A stretch of 64,000 nucleotides of DNA from Streptomyces sp. ITFR-16 (GCF_031844705.1 NZ_CP134609.1:7750001-7814000), one strand, 5' to 3'. Numbered from the stretch's first letter, positions 53,006 to 61,763 are shown. The notes: generated by a model not told the origin, from the letters alone. Translations and numbers: made by a program.

Positions 53006-53009
53006 GCGC

Positions 53010-53564
53010 ATGATGGGCGGACGGGCCGAACACCCGGAACTCTGGGAGTTCCTGGAGTCACTGCACGGGGCCGAGCGCCTTTGCGGAACAGTCGCAGCGA
53101 TTGAGCGATTCGGTGTATTCGTGGCACTGGACGAAGGCCCGGCCCACCCCGTCTTCCCCGGCGTCGGGTTCATCACGATCCCCGAACTGTCCTGGCACCG
53201 TATCGAATCGGCCTACGACGTCGTACAGGTCGGCGGGCGGGTCTCCTGCGAGTTCCTCCAGTTCGACACCTGGAACCTCGAAGCCAGGCTGTCCTTGCGG
53301 GCGACGCAGCCTGACCCCTTCCAGGAATTCGTCGACAGCGTGCCGGCCGGACAGAAGCTGACAGGCCCGGTCACCAAACTGATCCCGTTCGGCGTCTTCG
53401 TGGAGGTGGCCGACGGAATCGAGGGCCTGGTCCACCTACGGGAGCTCACACGGGATCCCGTGCAATCTCCCGCAGACGTCGTACAGGTCGGCGACGAGAT
53501 CACGGTCGTCGTCACCGAGATCGACCGGGAACGGCGCCGGCTGGCGCTCTCCCGGGCGGAGTAG
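53010..53564 (+). CDS. Double S1-domain RNA-binding protein
   Basis: 184 residues, ATG 53010. Two OB-fold S1 domains: GTVAAIERFGVFVALDEGPA to RLSLRAT, and GPVTKLIPFGVFVEVADGIE to RERRRLALSRAE. Each shows the five-strand pattern with G-x-V-x-x-x-x-x-FGVFV. Stand-alone S1 proteins bind RNA or ribosomes and may tune translation. The start is only 4 bases past the preceding stop, so it is probably in one unit with the small protein upstream. Confidence 0.9.
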   Translation: MMGGRAEHPELWEFLESLHGAERLCGTVAAIERFGVFVALDEGPAHPVFPGVGFITIPELSWHRIESAYDVVQVGGRVSCEFLQFDTWNLEARLSLRATQPDPFQEFVDSVPAGQKLTGPVTKLIPFGVFVEVADGIEGLVHLRELTRDPVQSPADVVQVGDEITVVVTEIDRERRRLALSRAE

Positions 53565-53565
53565 T

Positions 53566-54606
53566 TCACCCCGCCCCGTGCGCGTCGCGAGGGCTGCTGA
53601 TCCCACTCGCCGATGCCGGGGTGCTGTGCAGACCGTCCCGAGCGGAAAGCCGGTCGTGGAGCACGGCGAAGGCCGTGCAGGTGAGAGGGACGGCCACGGC
53701 TGCGGTGACCAGGATGCCGACGATGACCGGGGCGAGGATGCCGGCGTAGTACGCGGCGAAGAAGTTGCCCGTGCTCTGTTCGACGAGACCTCGTACGAGG
53801 GGCCGCAGCGGCAGGGCGAGCTGCACCACCAGCCGGAGTACCCCGGCGGTGAGAGCGGCCAGCGGCAGTGCGAGGGCGAGGATGCGGGCCCCTCCGGACC
53901 GCGTCCACGCCAGCGACCAGGAGCGGCGCAGGGCCTCACGGGGGCCGAGGCCCGCTGCCGCAGCGGCCGGTGCCAGGGCGAGCCCCAGGCGCAGCACCAC
54001 GGCGACGAGCACGGCCACCGCCGGGGAGGCCGAGACGAGCGTGTAGGGCAAGGACCCCCGTTCCAGGGGCTCCGGCGTGTCGAGCTGGTATCCGGTGAGC
54101 CTGTCCGCCACGTATCCGACGAGGAGCGGCAGGGGACAGACGATCAGGCCGCGCAGTGCGTAGACGGCGAGTATGGGTCGCAGGCCGCGATCCGCTCGGG
54201 GCCGCGACCGGTCGTCCTTCATGGGTGCGCGATCCTCGGCTGCCACAGCTCGGGAGCACACACGCTGCACGGCCGCACTGCCGATGCCAAGGAGGAGCAG
54301 GAAGAGGGGGAGCGTCCACACGGCGACCAGCGCCAGGTCGGTGGGGTCGTGCAGGTAGGGGTCCTCAAGCTGGTGGTACCAGATGCGTTGGTTCCGCATC
54401 CGGGTGAACAGGGGCCAGGAGAGAGCGAATATCGCGGCCGTCATCAACAACCCGCCCAGGCCGGCCAGCCCGACGACACGAGCCGTCGCTCCCGCCAGAT
54501 CCCCCCGATGCCGCCGCAGGACGGCGAACGCCGTGACGGCGACGCCGCGTTGCGGGCTGATGGTTGACGGTGAGGTGGCGCGGTCGTGCGGTGTAGTGCG
54601 TGTCAT
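53566..54606 (-). CDS. Integral membrane protein, unknown function
   Basis: 346 residues from ATG 54606 (MTRTTPHDRATSP). About six hydrophobic segments, including VVGLAGLGGLLMTAAIFAL, LVAVWTLPLFLLLLGIGSAA, ILAVYALRGLIVCPLPLLVG and APVIVGILVTAAVAVPLTCT, with a Pro/Arg-rich N-terminus. This looks like the DUF7847-like glycerophosphoryl-diester-phosphodiesterase-membrane type of actinobacterial proteins, but there is no catalytic motif. It is convergent with the S1 protein gene; the stops are one base apart. Confidence 0.75.
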   Translation of the reverse strand: MTRTTPHDRATSPSTISPQRGVAVTAFAVLRRHRGDLAGATARVVGLAGLGGLLMTAAIFALSWPLFTRMRNQRIWYHQLEDPYLHDPTDLALVAVWTLPLFLLLLGIGSAAVQRVCSRAVAAEDRAPMKDDRSRPRADRGLRPILAVYALRGLIVCPLPLLVGYVADRLTGYQLDTPEPLERGSLPYTLVSASPAVAVLVAVVLRLGLALAPAAAAAGLGPREALRRSWSLAWTRSGGARILALALPLAALTAGVLRLVVQLALPLRPLVRGLVEQSTGNFFAAYYAGILAPVIVGILVTAAVAVPLTCTAFAVLHDRLSARDGLHSTPASASGISSPRDAHGAG

Positions 54607-54759
54607 AGGGCGAGCCTTGTGTCCGTTCCGGGTTCGTTCCTGGTGCTGGGCCCCCACACAACCGGCTCAGCGCCGCAGTTGCCAATTCAGCCCTTCAGCT
54701 GGCGAGGCTCGTCAACGGAAGCGCTCGGGTACCCACGCTGTCCTGCGTCACGCATGAGC

Positions 54760-54847
54760 CCGAGGTCGAAACGGGACCAGTGTTCAACAAAGTCGCGGAC
54801 AAGCGTGCGGCAAGGGAGCAGAATCCTGCCTGACCGAGGTCGAAACG
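54760..54847. repeat. 14-bp direct repeat upstream of the secreted repeat protein
   Basis: CCGAGGTCGAAACG occurs at 54760-54773 and again at 54834-54847 in the same orientation, 74 bases apart, in the leader of the gene at 54871. It could be a duplicated regulator site. Confidence 0.4.
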
Positions 54848-54870
54848 TTTCAAAAGATGGGGGTCTCCGG

Positions 54871-55386
54871 ATGATCTGGCACAGACGCGCCGCTGTTGTG
54901 CTGGCCGCATCGCTGCTGGGCGGGCTGACGGTGTCGGGAACAGCCGCCGCCGCGACCACGCAGGAGGTGTGCGGGTCGTCGAGCACACCTGCCGGATGGA
55001 TCGAGGTGAAGTACTGGGACAGCTTCTCCTGCGGGGCGACCGGCGGGGGCATGTACAACACGAAGCGCATCGTGGACACCAGCGGCGTGGGGGCCGGAGG
55101 CACCGTGGAGGCGTGTACGTACAGCCCCGTCCCGGCCGGGTTCTACGTCACCAAGTACTCGTCGATCTCCGACTGCAACCGGACCAGCGCGACCAGCGAC
55201 TATCACAACCGGGTTGATCTGGTGAAGCTCACCGGTCTCCCGGCGGGCACCACGACCACGATCTGCGGTCTTCTGCAAGTGCCGGCCGGGTGGAACGTGG
55301 TCAGCCGGTCGAAGTCCATGGACTGCCAGCAGTACAAGTACGGACTCCCCGCCAACGACAACACCATGACGATCCGGAAGACCTGA
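54871..55386 (+). CDS. Secreted protein with three cysteine/PAGW repeats
   Basis: 171 residues with a signal peptide (AAVVLAASLLGGLTVSGTAA, cleavage near AAATT). The mature protein is three copies of a 45-55-residue unit: CGSSSTPAGWIEVKYWDSFSC, CTYSPVPAGFYVTKYSSISD then C, and CGLLQVPAGWNVVSRSKSMD then C. Each has a cysteine pair about 20 residues apart around PAGW/F, so three intra-repeat disulphides are likely. I know no enzyme with this pattern; it may be a small beta-rich exported binding protein. ATG 54871; the ribosome binding site is weak (GGGGG). Confidence 0.75.
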   Translation: MIWHRRAAVVLAASLLGGLTVSGTAAAATTQEVCGSSSTPAGWIEVKYWDSFSCGATGGGMYNTKRIVDTSGVGAGGTVEACTYSPVPAGFYVTKYSSISDCNRTSATSDYHNRVDLVKLTGLPAGTTTTICGLLQVPAGWNVVSRSKSMDCQQYKYGLPANDNTMTIRKT

Positions 55387-55467
55387 CTCGGCTGGAGCTC
55401 GGGGCTGGGACGGGGCCGGCGCCCCCGAACGTGCCCGTTCGGGCATGCTCGGGGGCGCCGCAGCTGT

Positions 55468-55745
55468 CTACTCGCCGGCCGCGCCGTCGATGGCCTCGCG
55501 GAGGAGATCCGCATGGCCCACGTGACGGGCGTACTCCTCGATCACGTGCTCAAGGATGAACCGCACGTCGGTGTCACCGAATTCAGGGTTCGGAACGACG
55601 CGATCGAGGTCCATGGTCACCTTCGCGCATATCTGCCGCGACTCCTCGCAGGCCCTGAGGTAGTCCTCGTAGACGTCGCGGGCCGGGGGCGGTTCCGGGA
55701 CCGCAGCCGGGGGAGCGCTCCGCCCGTGGGCCCGGGCTGCCGGAT
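55468..55745 (-). pseudogene. C-terminal remnant of a DinB/DUF664 family gene
   Basis: A reverse frame ending TAG at 55470-55468 reads DVYEDYLRACEESRQICAKV, DLDRVVPNPEFGDTDVRFIL and EHVIEEYARHVGHADLLREA, which is the C-terminal half of the mycothiol-dependent DinB-like (DUF664) family. The N-terminal 80 or so residues with the first metal His are missing: upstream the frame becomes Pro/Arg-rich with no start codon and then meets the transketolase region. It is most simply a gene truncated by a deletion. Confidence 0.6.
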
Positions 55746-55919
55746 ACCGGCCCCGGCGAGCACGTCGGACCGGTCCCGGCCCCGCACCGTACGACCACCG
55801 CCCGAGTACCCCTCAGCCCACACCCGGACGCCGCCAAGCGGCCCAGCCCGCGTGATGGTCCGGGCGAATCCGGGGAACTCTTCTCCCGTCGCATCGCCGC
55901 CCCGAGCGAAAGGCCCGGC

Positions 55920-57794
55920 ATGTCCAACCGACCGACCACCCTCGACTCCAGCACCGACCTGCCCCAGGTCTTCGAGCTGGCCCAGCAACTCCGCGTGGAC
56001 TCGGTGCGCGCCAGCACGTCCGCAGGATCCGGGCACCCCACCTCCAGCCTCTCCGCGGCCGACCTCATGGCCGTACTGCTCGCTCGCCACCTCCACTACG
56101 ACTGGTCCGCGCCGGACAACCCCGCCGGCGATCACCTGATCTTCTCCAAGGGGCACGCGTCGCCCCTTCTCTACGCCATGTTCAAGGCCGTCGGAGTGAT
56201 CGGCGACGAGGAACTGATGACCACCTACCGCCGGTTCGGCCAACGCCTCCAGGGTCACCCCACCCCGGTCCTGCCCTGGGTCGACGTGGCCACCGGCTCC
56301 CTGGGCCAGGGCATCGCCTACGGAGTCGGCATCGCGCTGGCGGGCCGCGACCTGGAGAAGCAGCCCTACCGGGTGTGGGTGCTCTGCGGCGACAGCGAGA
56401 TGAGCGAAGGATCCGTCTGGGAGGCACTCGACAAGGCGGGCCGCCACCAGCTGGCCAACTTCACCGCGATCGTCGACGTCAACAGGCTCGGGCAGAGCGG
56501 GCCCACCGAGCTCCAGTGGGACACGGCCGCATACGCACGGCGTGCCGAGGCATTCGGCTGCCGGGCCCTCGTGGTCGACGGACACGACCTCGAAGAGGTC
56601 GACCGGGCCCTCACCACCGCCGCCGACGGGCAGGCCCCCACCGTCATCGTCGCCAGGACCGTCAAGGGCCAGGGCGTCAGCGAGGTCGCCGACAAGGAGA
56701 ACTGGCACGGCAAACCGCTGCCCGAGGATCTCGCCGAGCGGGCCGTGGAAGAACTGGGCGGCATCCGCGACCTGCGGGTACGCGGCCCACGGCCGCCCGA
56801 GGCCACCCCCGTACCGACGCCGGCGGCCGGCCCCGTCGAACTGCCCCGCTACGACATCGGGGACGAAGTCGCCACCCGCGTCGCCTTCGGCAAGGCGCTG
56901 GCCGCCCTCGGCGCCCGCCCCGACGTGGTCGCCCTGGACGCCGAGGTCGGCAACTCGACGCACGCCGAGGACTTCAAGAAGGCGTACCCGGAGCGGTACT
57001 TCCAGACCTACATCGCCGAACAGCAGATGATCGCCACCGCCGTCGGCATGGCCGTACGCGGCTACCGCCCCTACGCCACCACGTTCGCCGCTTTCCTCAC
57101 CCGGGCGCACGACTTCATCCGGATGGCCGCCGTCTCCGAGATCACCATGGCCCTGTGCGGAACCCACAGCGGTGTCGAGATCGGCGCCGACGGCCCCTCC
57201 CAGATGGGCGTCGAGGACCTCGCGATGATGCGCGCCGTTCTCGGGTCCACCGTCCTGTACCCGTCCGACGCGACCTCGGCCGCCGCCCTGACGGCCGCCA
57301 TGGCCGACATCGAGGGCATCTCCTACCTGCGCACCACCCGAGGCGCCTACCCGGTCCTGTACGCCGGCGACGAAACCTTCCCGCCGGGAGGATCGAAGAC
57401 GCCGCGCGGGGGCGGTGGCGACGACCGGGTCACCCTGATCGGCGCCGGTGTCACCCTGCACGAGTGCCTGGCCGCCGCCGAGGAACTCGCCGCCGACGGC
57501 ATCCAGGCCCGCGTCATCGACCTCTACTCGGTCAAGCCCGTCGACGCCGACGCCCTGGCCCGCGCCGCGTCGGACACCGGCGCCCTGGTCGTCGCAGAGG
57601 ACCACCACCCCGAAGGCGGCATCGGCGAGGCGGTCCTCTCGGCCCTCGCGGCGTCCGGCAGCCACCCCGCCTTCGCCCATCTCGCCGTCACCACCCTGCC
57701 GGGATCGGGCACCACCGAGGAACTCCTCGACGCCGCCGGCATCTCCCGCTCCCACATCGCCGAGTCCGCACGGGCCCTGGTCAAGGGCCGCTGA
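55920..57794 (+). CDS. Transketolase
   Basis: 624 residues, ATG 55920. VDSVRASTSAGSGHPTSSLS, then GHASPLLYAMFKAVGVIGDE, GQGIAYGVGIALAGRDLEKQ and WVLCGDSEMSEGSVWEALDK (thiamine diphosphate motif GDSE...N) form the N-terminal domain; FQTYIAEQQMIATAVGMAVR holds the catalytic Glu, and SGVEIGADGPSQMGVEDLAM the central domain. It transfers two-carbon units between sugar phosphates. At 624 residues it is shorter than the 690-residue enzymes and resembles the mammalian TKTL-type branch. Ribosome binding site GAAAGG. No transaldolase or other pentose gene is adjacent. Confidence 0.92.
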   Translation: MSNRPTTLDSSTDLPQVFELAQQLRVDSVRASTSAGSGHPTSSLSAADLMAVLLARHLHYDWSAPDNPAGDHLIFSKGHASPLLYAMFKAVGVIGDEELMTTYRRFGQRLQGHPTPVLPWVDVATGSLGQGIAYGVGIALAGRDLEKQPYRVWVLCGDSEMSEGSVWEALDKAGRHQLANFTAIVDVNRLGQSGPTELQWDTAAYARRAEAFGCRALVVDGHDLEEVDRALTTAADGQAPTVIVARTVKGQGVSEVADKENWHGKPLPEDLAERAVEELGGIRDLRVRGPRPPEATPVPTPAAGPVELPRYDIGDEVATRVAFGKALAALGARPDVVALDAEVGNSTHAEDFKKAYPERYFQTYIAEQQMIATAVGMAVRGYRPYATTFAAFLTRAHDFIRMAAVSEITMALCGTHSGVEIGADGPSQMGVEDLAMMRAVLGSTVLYPSDATSAAALTAAMADIEGISYLRTTRGAYPVLYAGDETFPPGGSKTPRGGGGDDRVTLIGAGVTLHECLAAAEELAADGIQARVIDLYSVKPVDADALARAASDTGALVVAEDHHPEGGIGEAVLSALAASGSHPAFAHLAVTTLPGSGTTEELLDAAGISRSHIAESARALVKGR

Positions 57795-58119
57795 AGCACC
57801 CGCCCCGCCCACCCGCCGGGGCCATGTCCGCGGAGTCCCCCGCCTGAGGGAGCACGGGGGACTCCGCAGCGCATGCCGCGCCGCTCGGCTCGCTGGTCCG
57901 CTCGAAGTGACGCTTCCCCGATAGGTCCGCAGCCCGTCCTCACCGCTCACCTCCGCTCCCTTCCGCCCAAGCAGCCGCCAAGCAGCCGCCGAGCCGCCGC
58001 CCGTTCGGGCCGCATGCCCGGAGGCCGTCTCCGCACGTGGTCCTCAGCCAGGGACGACCTGGGGCAAGCCTCCCGCCGACGCGAGGGCGAGACCAATGTG
58101 GACGGGCGAAGGAGGGAGC
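57795..58119. other. Gene-free stretch
   Basis: I see no convincing coding frame, RNA or repeat between the transketolase stop and the promoter-like site at 58120, apart from short GC-rich inverted pieces such as GGGGGACTCC near the transketolase end that could act as a terminator. Confidence 0.4.
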
Positions 58120-58144
58120 GGATACGGGTGCAAGGGCGGGGTAC
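58120..58144 (+). promoter_or_regulatory. Candidate SigB/SigF-type stress promoter
   Basis: GGAT (58120-58123), a 15-base gap and GGGTAC (58139-58144) match the GNNT-N14-16-GGGTAC pattern of Streptomyces SigB-family promoters. It lies 98 bases upstream of the DUF3618 gene. A sigma factor of that family is encoded at 23540. Confidence 0.35.
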
Positions 58145-58241
58145 ACACGAGGCGAAGCGACGAGGCCGGAGCCCCGGCCACCTGAACGGACCGAGGACAG
58201 CTCAGGGCGGAGCCGGCCGAGATCAGGGCGGAGGCACACCG

Positions 58242-58703
58242 ATGACCGACGAACCCCGGACCGGCGCCGGCCGCAACCCCGCCCCCGAGGAGTTGCGCGA
58301 AAAGGTCGAGCGTACGCGTGACGAACTCGGGCAGACGATCGAGGCACTGGCGGCCAAGGCCGACATCAAGGCGCAGGCGAAGGAAAGGACCACTGCCGTG
58401 AAGGAACAGACCGCTGAAAAGGCCGCGCTCGTCTCCGACCAGATCCGCGAGAAGGCCGGGCAGGCCGCGCGACTGGTGAAGGAGACGACGCCCGACCCCA
58501 TCCTCGCGAAGGCGACCCAGGCGGCGGCGCAGGTGCGTGAAAGCACCGGGCGGGCGGGGCACTACGCGGCGGCCAGGACCCCCGACCCGCTCCGCGAGAA
58601 GCTGGGGCAGGCCGCGGCTCTCGCCCAGGCCAACCGCACGCCGGTCATCGCGGGAGGCGTGCTGCTCGCGGCCCTGCTGCTGGTGCGCCGCAGCCGCCGA
58701 TGA
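58242..58703 (+). CDS. DUF3618 family protein
   Basis: 153 residues, ATG 58242 with GGAGG upstream. EELREKVERTRDELGQTIEA and LAAKADIKAQAKERTTAVKE are the DUF3618 signature: an amphipathic Lys/Ala helix, ending in a transmembrane segment (VIAGGVLLAALLLVRRS). Members are membrane-associated and often appear in stress-induced operons with DUF4235 and a holin-like DUF1469 gene; the DUF1469 partner is missing here. The stop overlaps the next start (ATGA). Confidence 0.9.
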   Translation: MTDEPRTGAGRNPAPEELREKVERTRDELGQTIEALAAKADIKAQAKERTTAVKEQTAEKAALVSDQIREKAGQAARLVKETTPDPILAKATQAAAQVRESTGRAGHYAAARTPDPLREKLGQAAALAQANRTPVIAGGVLLAALLLVRRSRR

Positions 58704-58966
58704 ACGGGGCCGAGATCGCCTACAAGCCGGTCGGGCTGGCCTTGGGCGCCGCCGGCGGTCTGGTCGCGGGGGTCGCGTTCAAGCGGACCTGGAAGATCAT
58801 CGAAGGCGAGGGCGACGCGCCCGACGCCATGGACGAGGATCGTTCCTGGCAGCAGATCCTGACCGCCGCCGCCGTCCAGGGCGCGATCTTCGCTGTGGTC
58901 AAGGCCGCGGTGCAGCGCTCGGGCGCCGTGGCCACGAGACGTTTGACGGGAACCTGGCCGGGCTGA
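58700..58966 (+). CDS. DUF4235 family membrane protein
   Basis: 88 residues, ATG 58700 overlapping the previous stop by 4 bases. YKPVGLALGAAGGLVAGVAF is a glycine-rich transmembrane segment, then EDRSWQQILTAAAVQGAIFA, a second one. Standard DUF4235 partner of DUF3618; function unknown, probably envelope stress related. Confidence 0.9.
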   Translation: MNGAEIAYKPVGLALGAAGGLVAGVAFKRTWKIIEGEGDAPDAMDEDRSWQQILTAAAVQGAIFAVVKAAVQRSGAVATRRLTGTWPG

Positions 58967-59090
58967 GGAACGGCCGCCGATCTGCCGCCGGCGGCATGGG
59001 ATGCGTACCGGGACAGAGCCCTCACAGCCCACCCAGAGCCGGCGGGCCCACGACATGCCACCGGGCTCGTTGCCCATTCCCACCCGTAAG

Positions 59091-59132
59091 CCGTGTGGTG
59101 CACCTGCCCGGGCGGGCAGGTGCACCACACGG
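59091..59132. terminator. Strong bidirectional hairpin terminator
   Basis: CCGTGTGGTGCACCTGCCC (59091-59109) is the exact complement of 59114-59132, leaving a 4-base loop: a perfect 19-bp hairpin between the convergent DUF4235 and chimeric genes. Confidence 0.8.
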
Positions 59133-59153
59133 GCGGCTCACCCGACGGGGCCG

Positions 59154-59702
59154 TCAGAGAGCGACGACCGCTCCTTCGCGTATCCAGCCCCGCCCGTCGG
59201 CAGCCGCGTCGGTGGTGACCAGCACATAGCCGTACTCGTTGTACGAGGCGCCCTCGCAGGTCGAAGCGCCGACGATGTCACCGGCGTACTTGGTCTTGAC
59301 GACGACGCTGTTCGGATTCGGGTTCTCGTACACCCCGGCGGTCGGCCACACGACCTTGTACTGGCATCCGGCCTGGGCCGAGGCGACAGCGACCGGGCCG
59401 GTGACGAGCGCCACGAAACGCCAGGCACCGGCCCAGGCACGCCACCCGAACGGCCTGTCGATCGCCAGCCCCGCGCCCATCAGCGACACGATCACGCAGA
59501 CCTCGGTCACATGCTCGACCCAGACCCGGTCGTGCACCGGGTCCACGACGGGTATGCCCAGCGGCAGCAGGGCGACCGCCGCGCCTGCGAGGAGGAACAC
59601 CATCGGCATGGAAAAGGCCCGCCGGCGGACCAGAGGGGGGAGGACAGCGGCGAGCAGTACGGCGATGCCTGCCGCCGCGTAGATACCGTGCGTCAACGTC
59701 AT
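59154..59702 (-). CDS. Chimeric gene: antiporter N-terminus fused to secreted SH3-like C-terminus
   Basis: 182 residues from ATG 59702. Residues 1-95 (MTLTHGIYAAAGIAVLLAAV, then PVVDPVHDRVWVEHVTEVCV and SLMGAGLAIDRPFGWRAWAG) are the first membrane helices of a CPA1-type cation/proton antiporter. From residue 96 the sequence becomes ALVTGPVAVASAQAGCQYKV and VVWPTAGVYENPNPNSVVVK, which is the end of a signal peptide followed by a small secreted SH3-like domain with CEGASYNEYGYVLV. The junction near 59414 is in frame. A deletion that removed the rest of the antiporter and the start of the secreted protein gene explains it. The product may be membrane-tethered or non-functional. Confidence 0.7.
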   Translation of the reverse strand: MTLTHGIYAAAGIAVLLAAVLPPLVRRRAFSMPMVFLLAGAAVALLPLGIPVVDPVHDRVWVEHVTEVCVIVSLMGAGLAIDRPFGWRAWAGAWRFVALVTGPVAVASAQAGCQYKVVWPTAGVYENPNPNSVVVKTKYAGDIVGASTCEGASYNEYGYVLVTTDAAADGRGWIREGAVVAL

Positions 59703-59934
59703 CCAGTTCCACGTCTTCCGTACGTCCGCCGACCACCAACGGCCGAGCGACACCGTCACGCTGACCGCAGGACACGGCGCGAGAATGATGCGCGTACCCC
59801 GGAACACGGATCCCACGTCCGTTTGCCGAGGTCCGCGACGTACCGGAGACAACCAGCGCTCGCTGACAGCCACTCATGGGCAGGGCGGCACGTCGGCACG
59901 CAGGAGCTGAAGACGCCTCAGCTCCGCACCGCCA

Positions 59935-60462
59935 TCAGAGCTGCGGCAGGCGGTCCGCTCCCGTCGGAGAGCGTCGCTCCTCGAGCCAGAAGAGATAGAC
60001 GCGGAGGTGCGATGCCAACTCGCCGTCGAGGTAAGCGGCGTAGCTCCTGGCAGCCTCGGCCACCCGCTGCCCGGCCTTCGCGTCGTCATCCTCCCAGTCG
60101 GCTCGGTGACGCGCCAGATACTCCCTGATCCGCCTCCGGTCGTGCCACCATTCCCGCACCGCCGCCGGCGTCCAGTGGGCGTCGCCGTCACAGCCGTAGC
60201 CGGAGAACGCCTCGGCCACTGCTGCCTCCACCAACTGCTCAAGCTCGTCCGGCGTCCGCGGCTGCCGGTACACGTACTCGGTGAAGTGGTCGGCCTCGTA
60301 CAGCACGAGCCCCGGCGCGTGGATACGGCCGGTGCCACAGTTGTCCGTGTCCGCCCCGTAGAACGGTCCGGGCACATTGAGCCACTTCCGGTCCGGCCAC
60401 TGGCCCCGGAAGGCTTCGCGCGCATCGCCGAGCACAGGTACCGGATCGAAGTAGAGTTCCAT
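59935..60462 (-). CDS. Conserved hypothetical protein
   Basis: 175 residues from ATG 60462 (MELYFDPVPVLGDAREAFRG). Conserved blocks WLNVPGPFYGADTDNCGTGR, VLYEADHFTEYVYRQPRT and DGDAHWTPAAVREWWHDRRR mark a Streptomyces family of unknown function that is sometimes labelled ferredoxin in databases, but no Fe-S cysteine motif is present. Cytoplasmic. It is transcribed toward the chimeric gene. Confidence 0.75.
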   Translation of the reverse strand: MELYFDPVPVLGDAREAFRGQWPDRKWLNVPGPFYGADTDNCGTGRIHAPGLVLYEADHFTEYVYRQPRTPDELEQLVEAAVAEAFSGYGCDGDAHWTPAAVREWWHDRRRIREYLARHRADWEDDDAKAGQRVAEAARSYAAYLDGELASHLRVYLFWLEERRSPTGADRLPQL

Positions 60463-60575
60463 GGCGCAAGGTTAGCCAGCTGCCGTACCGTCCACCGGAC
60501 TCGGCCCGGTGCCCTCTCACGGTGCCGGGTCGCTCATCGGCGGCAACGCACGCGGGTACGCGGTGGGCCCGGCGC

Positions 60576-61646
60576 TCACCACACCCCGCCGGGTCCCACG
60601 GCTCCCTCCGTGCTCTCGCGCAGGACGAGCCGATGTGCCACGACGCGGTCCTGCGGGCGCGCCGAACCGGGCCGGCCCGTGCCGCCCGGACCCGGCTCCG
60701 GGCGGGTGGCCTCGTCGATGCGGCGAAGGAGCAGATCGACCGCGACCCGGGCCACCGCCTCCTTGTGCGGGGCGACCGTGCTCAGGGACGGCACGCTGAA
60801 CCGGCCGCCCTCGACGTCGTCGAAGCCGATGACGGCCACGTCCTCGGGCACCCGCGCCCCGTAGGCGTGCAGCGCCCGCAAGGCCCCCAGCGCCAGCTGG
60901 TCGTTGAGGCACAGCAGGGCGTCGGGCCGGATCCCTTCGTCCAGTACCCGGCGCACGGCCGCCTCCCCGTCACCCATGTGGAACGCGGCCACCGGCAGCA
61001 GGGACGCCGGATCGTGCGCGAGACCCGCCCCGGCCAGCGCGAGGCGGAAACCGCGGGCGCGCGCCTGAGCGGTGCCGACGTACCCGTCGTCCCGTCCGCC
61101 GACGGCGAGGATGTGCCGGCGCCCCAGCGCGAGCAGGTGCTCGGTCGCCTCGCGGGCCGCGCGCTCGTTGTCGATCGCCACATGGTCGGCGCCCTCGGTC
61201 AGCAGCTCGCCCAGCAGGACGGTCGGCGGGGGTCCGGCATGCGCGCGCAGGTCCTCCGGCGCGAGAGCCAGCGGGCTGAGGATGACACCGTCCACGAAGT
61301 CCGAACCGAAACCGCCCAGCGCCGCCTGCTCCCGCTCCCGGTCCCCGCCCGACTGGTGGATCAGCACGGTCAGGGAGCGGCTCTCGGCCTCCCGGACGAC
61401 GTGCCGGGCCAGTTCCGCGAAGTACGGGACGTCGAGTTCCGGCACCACCAGCGCGATGATGCCCGTCCGCCCGCTGCGCAGATGCCGCCCGGCGAGGTTG
61501 ATGCGGTAACCGAGGTGGTCGATCGCCTCCTGCACCACCCGCCGGGTCCGGTCGGACACGTGGACGTAGTCGTTGAGCACGTTGGACACCGTCTTCTCCG
61601 ACACCCCCGCATGCCGTGCGACGTCCTTGATCCTCGGCCGTGCCAC
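60576..61646 (-). CDS. LacI-family sugar-responsive repressor
   Basis: 356 residues from GTG 61646; a TTG at 61652 is possible but lies against the GGAGG. RPRIKDVARHAGVSEKTVSN and VSDRTRRVVQEAIDHLGYRI are the LacI helix-turn-helix and hinge; the periplasmic-binding-protein-like core begins GIIALVVPELDVPYFAELAR and includes DGVILSPLAL and VAVIGFDDVEGGRFSVPSLS. It is divergent from the sugar ABC transporter; the palindrome TACATCGATGTA between them (61777-61788) recurs in front of the GH43 gene, so arabino-oligosaccharides are a reasonable inducer. Confidence 0.93.
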   Translation of the reverse strand: MARPRIKDVARHAGVSEKTVSNVLNDYVHVSDRTRRVVQEAIDHLGYRINLAGRHLRSGRTGIIALVVPELDVPYFAELARHVVREAESRSLTVLIHQSGGDREREQAALGGFGSDFVDGVILSPLALAPEDLRAHAGPPPTVLLGELLTEGADHVAIDNERAAREATEHLLALGRRHILAVGGRDDGYVGTAQARARGFRLALAGAGLAHDPASLLPVAAFHMGDGEAAVRRVLDEGIRPDALLCLNDQLALGALRALHAYGARVPEDVAVIGFDDVEGGRFSVPSLSTVAPHKEAVARVAVDLLLRRIDEATRPEPGPGGTGRPGSARPQDRVVAHRLVLRESTEGAVGPGGVW

Positions 61647-61763
61647 CCGCAACCTCCCCGCCCCTGGTTCGCGCCGAGTCTATGCGGTGCCTTCCGGGGG
61701 GCCCGGGACGCTTCCGGAGCGTCGGACGAGGGGGTGCATCCGGCACAGGTGATGACACAGCTC

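Noticed and set aside
55617..57950. A 777-codon reverse frame opposite the transketolase
   Set aside because: Antisense shadow with low-complexity Gly/Val/Asp composition; the forward transketolase explains the codon bias.
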